Shown: one piece after another, positions 5,755 through 6,154 of the stretch
Position numbering within the stretch: position 1 is the first letter of the stretch
How the letters are laid out: every line of letters begins with the position of its first letter
DNA from: Nitrospirota bacterium
GTDB lineage: Bacteria; Nitrospirota_A; Leptospirillia; Leptospirillales; Leptospirillaceae
Length of the DNA: 6,154 bases
Direction: 5' to 3'
Assembly: GCA_027415455.1 (NCBI GenBank)
Contig: DAIBSV010000105.1
Location: 1-6,154, forward strand
The notes under the pieces: generated by a model
Database searches by the model: none
The model's input: only the letters and a program-made list of their open reading frames with translations
What the model was told of the DNA's origin: nothing
Position numbers and translations under genes: made by a program

Positions 5755-6154
5755 ATGGCGAGCAGAAAAGGACCATGTCATGTGGTCACAACAAAGAGGG
5801 TGGTCGGAGAGAAGGTGTATACCACAACCCTTCTGCGCCGGACCTATCGCGAAAACGGGAAGGTCAAGAACGAGACCCTGGCGAACCTCTCCCATCTTCC
5901 TCCCCACATTATCGAGGTCGTGAAGGCCGGAATGTCGGGACAGTCGGTGGGTGTCCTGTCCCAGGACCTCGCCTGCGTCAGGTCCCTGCCTCATGGCCAT
6001 GTGGCGGCGGTGGTCGGAACGATGCGTGCCACGGGGCTGACCGTCCTTCTGGGATCCCGGCGAAGCCGGACGAGGGATCTTCAGGAAGCCCTGATCGCCC
6101 ACCGGCTGATTTCTCCGGGCTCGAAGCTGTCCCTCTCCCGGGCCCTATCTCCCG
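5755..6154 (+). CDS. IS1634-type transposase, N-terminal part (runs off the window)
   Basis: The frame is open from ATG 5755 to the right edge (133 codons), so this is a partial gene. The N-terminus MASRKGPCHVVTTKR, then VYTTTLLRRTYRENGKVKNE, TLANLSHLPPHIIEVVK, SLPHGHVAAVVGTMRATGL and RDLQEALIAHRLISPGSKLS match in order the conserved N-terminal blocks I recall for IS1634/IS1549-like transposases (IS4-related DDE group). The catalytic core would lie beyond the window. No Shine-Dalgarno sequence precedes the ATG, and a strong promoter ends 6 nt upstream, which points to leaderless translation. A later in-frame start is unlikely because family blocks begin immediately. It faces the same way as the ect operon and marks the right border of the mobile-element context. 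Confidence 0.85.
   Translation, partial: MASRKGPCHVVTTKRVVGEKVYTTTLLRRTYRENGKVKNETLANLSHLPPHIIEVVKAGMSGQSVGVLSQDLACVRSLPHGHVAAVVGTMRATGLTVLLGSRRSRTRDLQEALIAHRLISPGSKLSLSRALSP

Noticed and set aside
5737..6102. 121-aa minus-strand ORF opposite the right-hand transposase
   Set aside because: It is the antisense shadow of the IS1634-type transposase frame, whose conserved blocks are clear on the plus strand.
1..6154. CRISPR array, tRNA or rRNA gene, or a novel defence system
   Set aside because: No regularly spaced direct repeats, tRNA-like cloverleaf or rRNA segment was seen by eye, and every intact coding region is explained by ectoine synthesis or transposition.

Overview
The window carries a complete ectoine/hydroxyectoine biosynthesis operon, ectA-ectB-ectC-ectD (1825-5094, + strand), lying between two different insertion sequences. 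Coding regions are moderately GC-rich, all four ect genes have strong AGGAGG-type ribosome binding sites, and the flanks are IS-rich. This fits a bacterial accessory region in a salt- or osmotically stressed organism. My tentative guess is an acidophilic Leptospirillum-like member of the Nitrospirota, from the combination of ectABCD, this type of ISL3 transposase and the base composition. That guess comes from memory of the families and not from any search.

Left part (1-1824). Positions 1-297 are mostly non-coding, with an AT-rich block at about 155-260. An ISL3-family element follows, with recognisable terminal inverted repeats at 298-322 and 1638-1662 and an apparently intact 420-aa DDE transposase (394-1656). 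No matching 8-bp target duplication is visible. A second, diverged ISL3-type end sits just outside the right end (1672-1696). Between it and ectA lies a compact control region with a candidate sigma70 promoter (TTTTCA-17-TTTAAT) interlaced with several dyads.

Centre (1825-5094). EctA acetylates L-2,4-diaminobutyrate, EctB makes that diaminobutyrate from aspartate semialdehyde, EctC cyclises the acetylated product to ectoine, and EctD hydroxylates ectoine to 5-hydroxyectoine. The first three genes are tightly packed (13- and 23-nt gaps). The ectC-ectD gap is 72 nt and contains a strong hairpin whose 3' arm ends exactly at the ectD Shine-Dalgarno sequence, which may set EctD output separately. 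A weak terminator-like hairpin overlaps the ectD stop codon. No ectoine-specific aspartokinase, ectoine transporter or MarR-type regulator gene is in the window.

Right part (5095-6154). A decayed, frameshifted Sel1-repeat gene remnant lies on the minus strand, followed by a doubtful small ORF and an AT-rich stretch. The window ends inside an IS1634-type transposase gene, which reads off the right edge and is preceded by a near-consensus promoter positioned for leaderless expression. The overall picture is an osmoprotection operon embedded in mobile-element debris.
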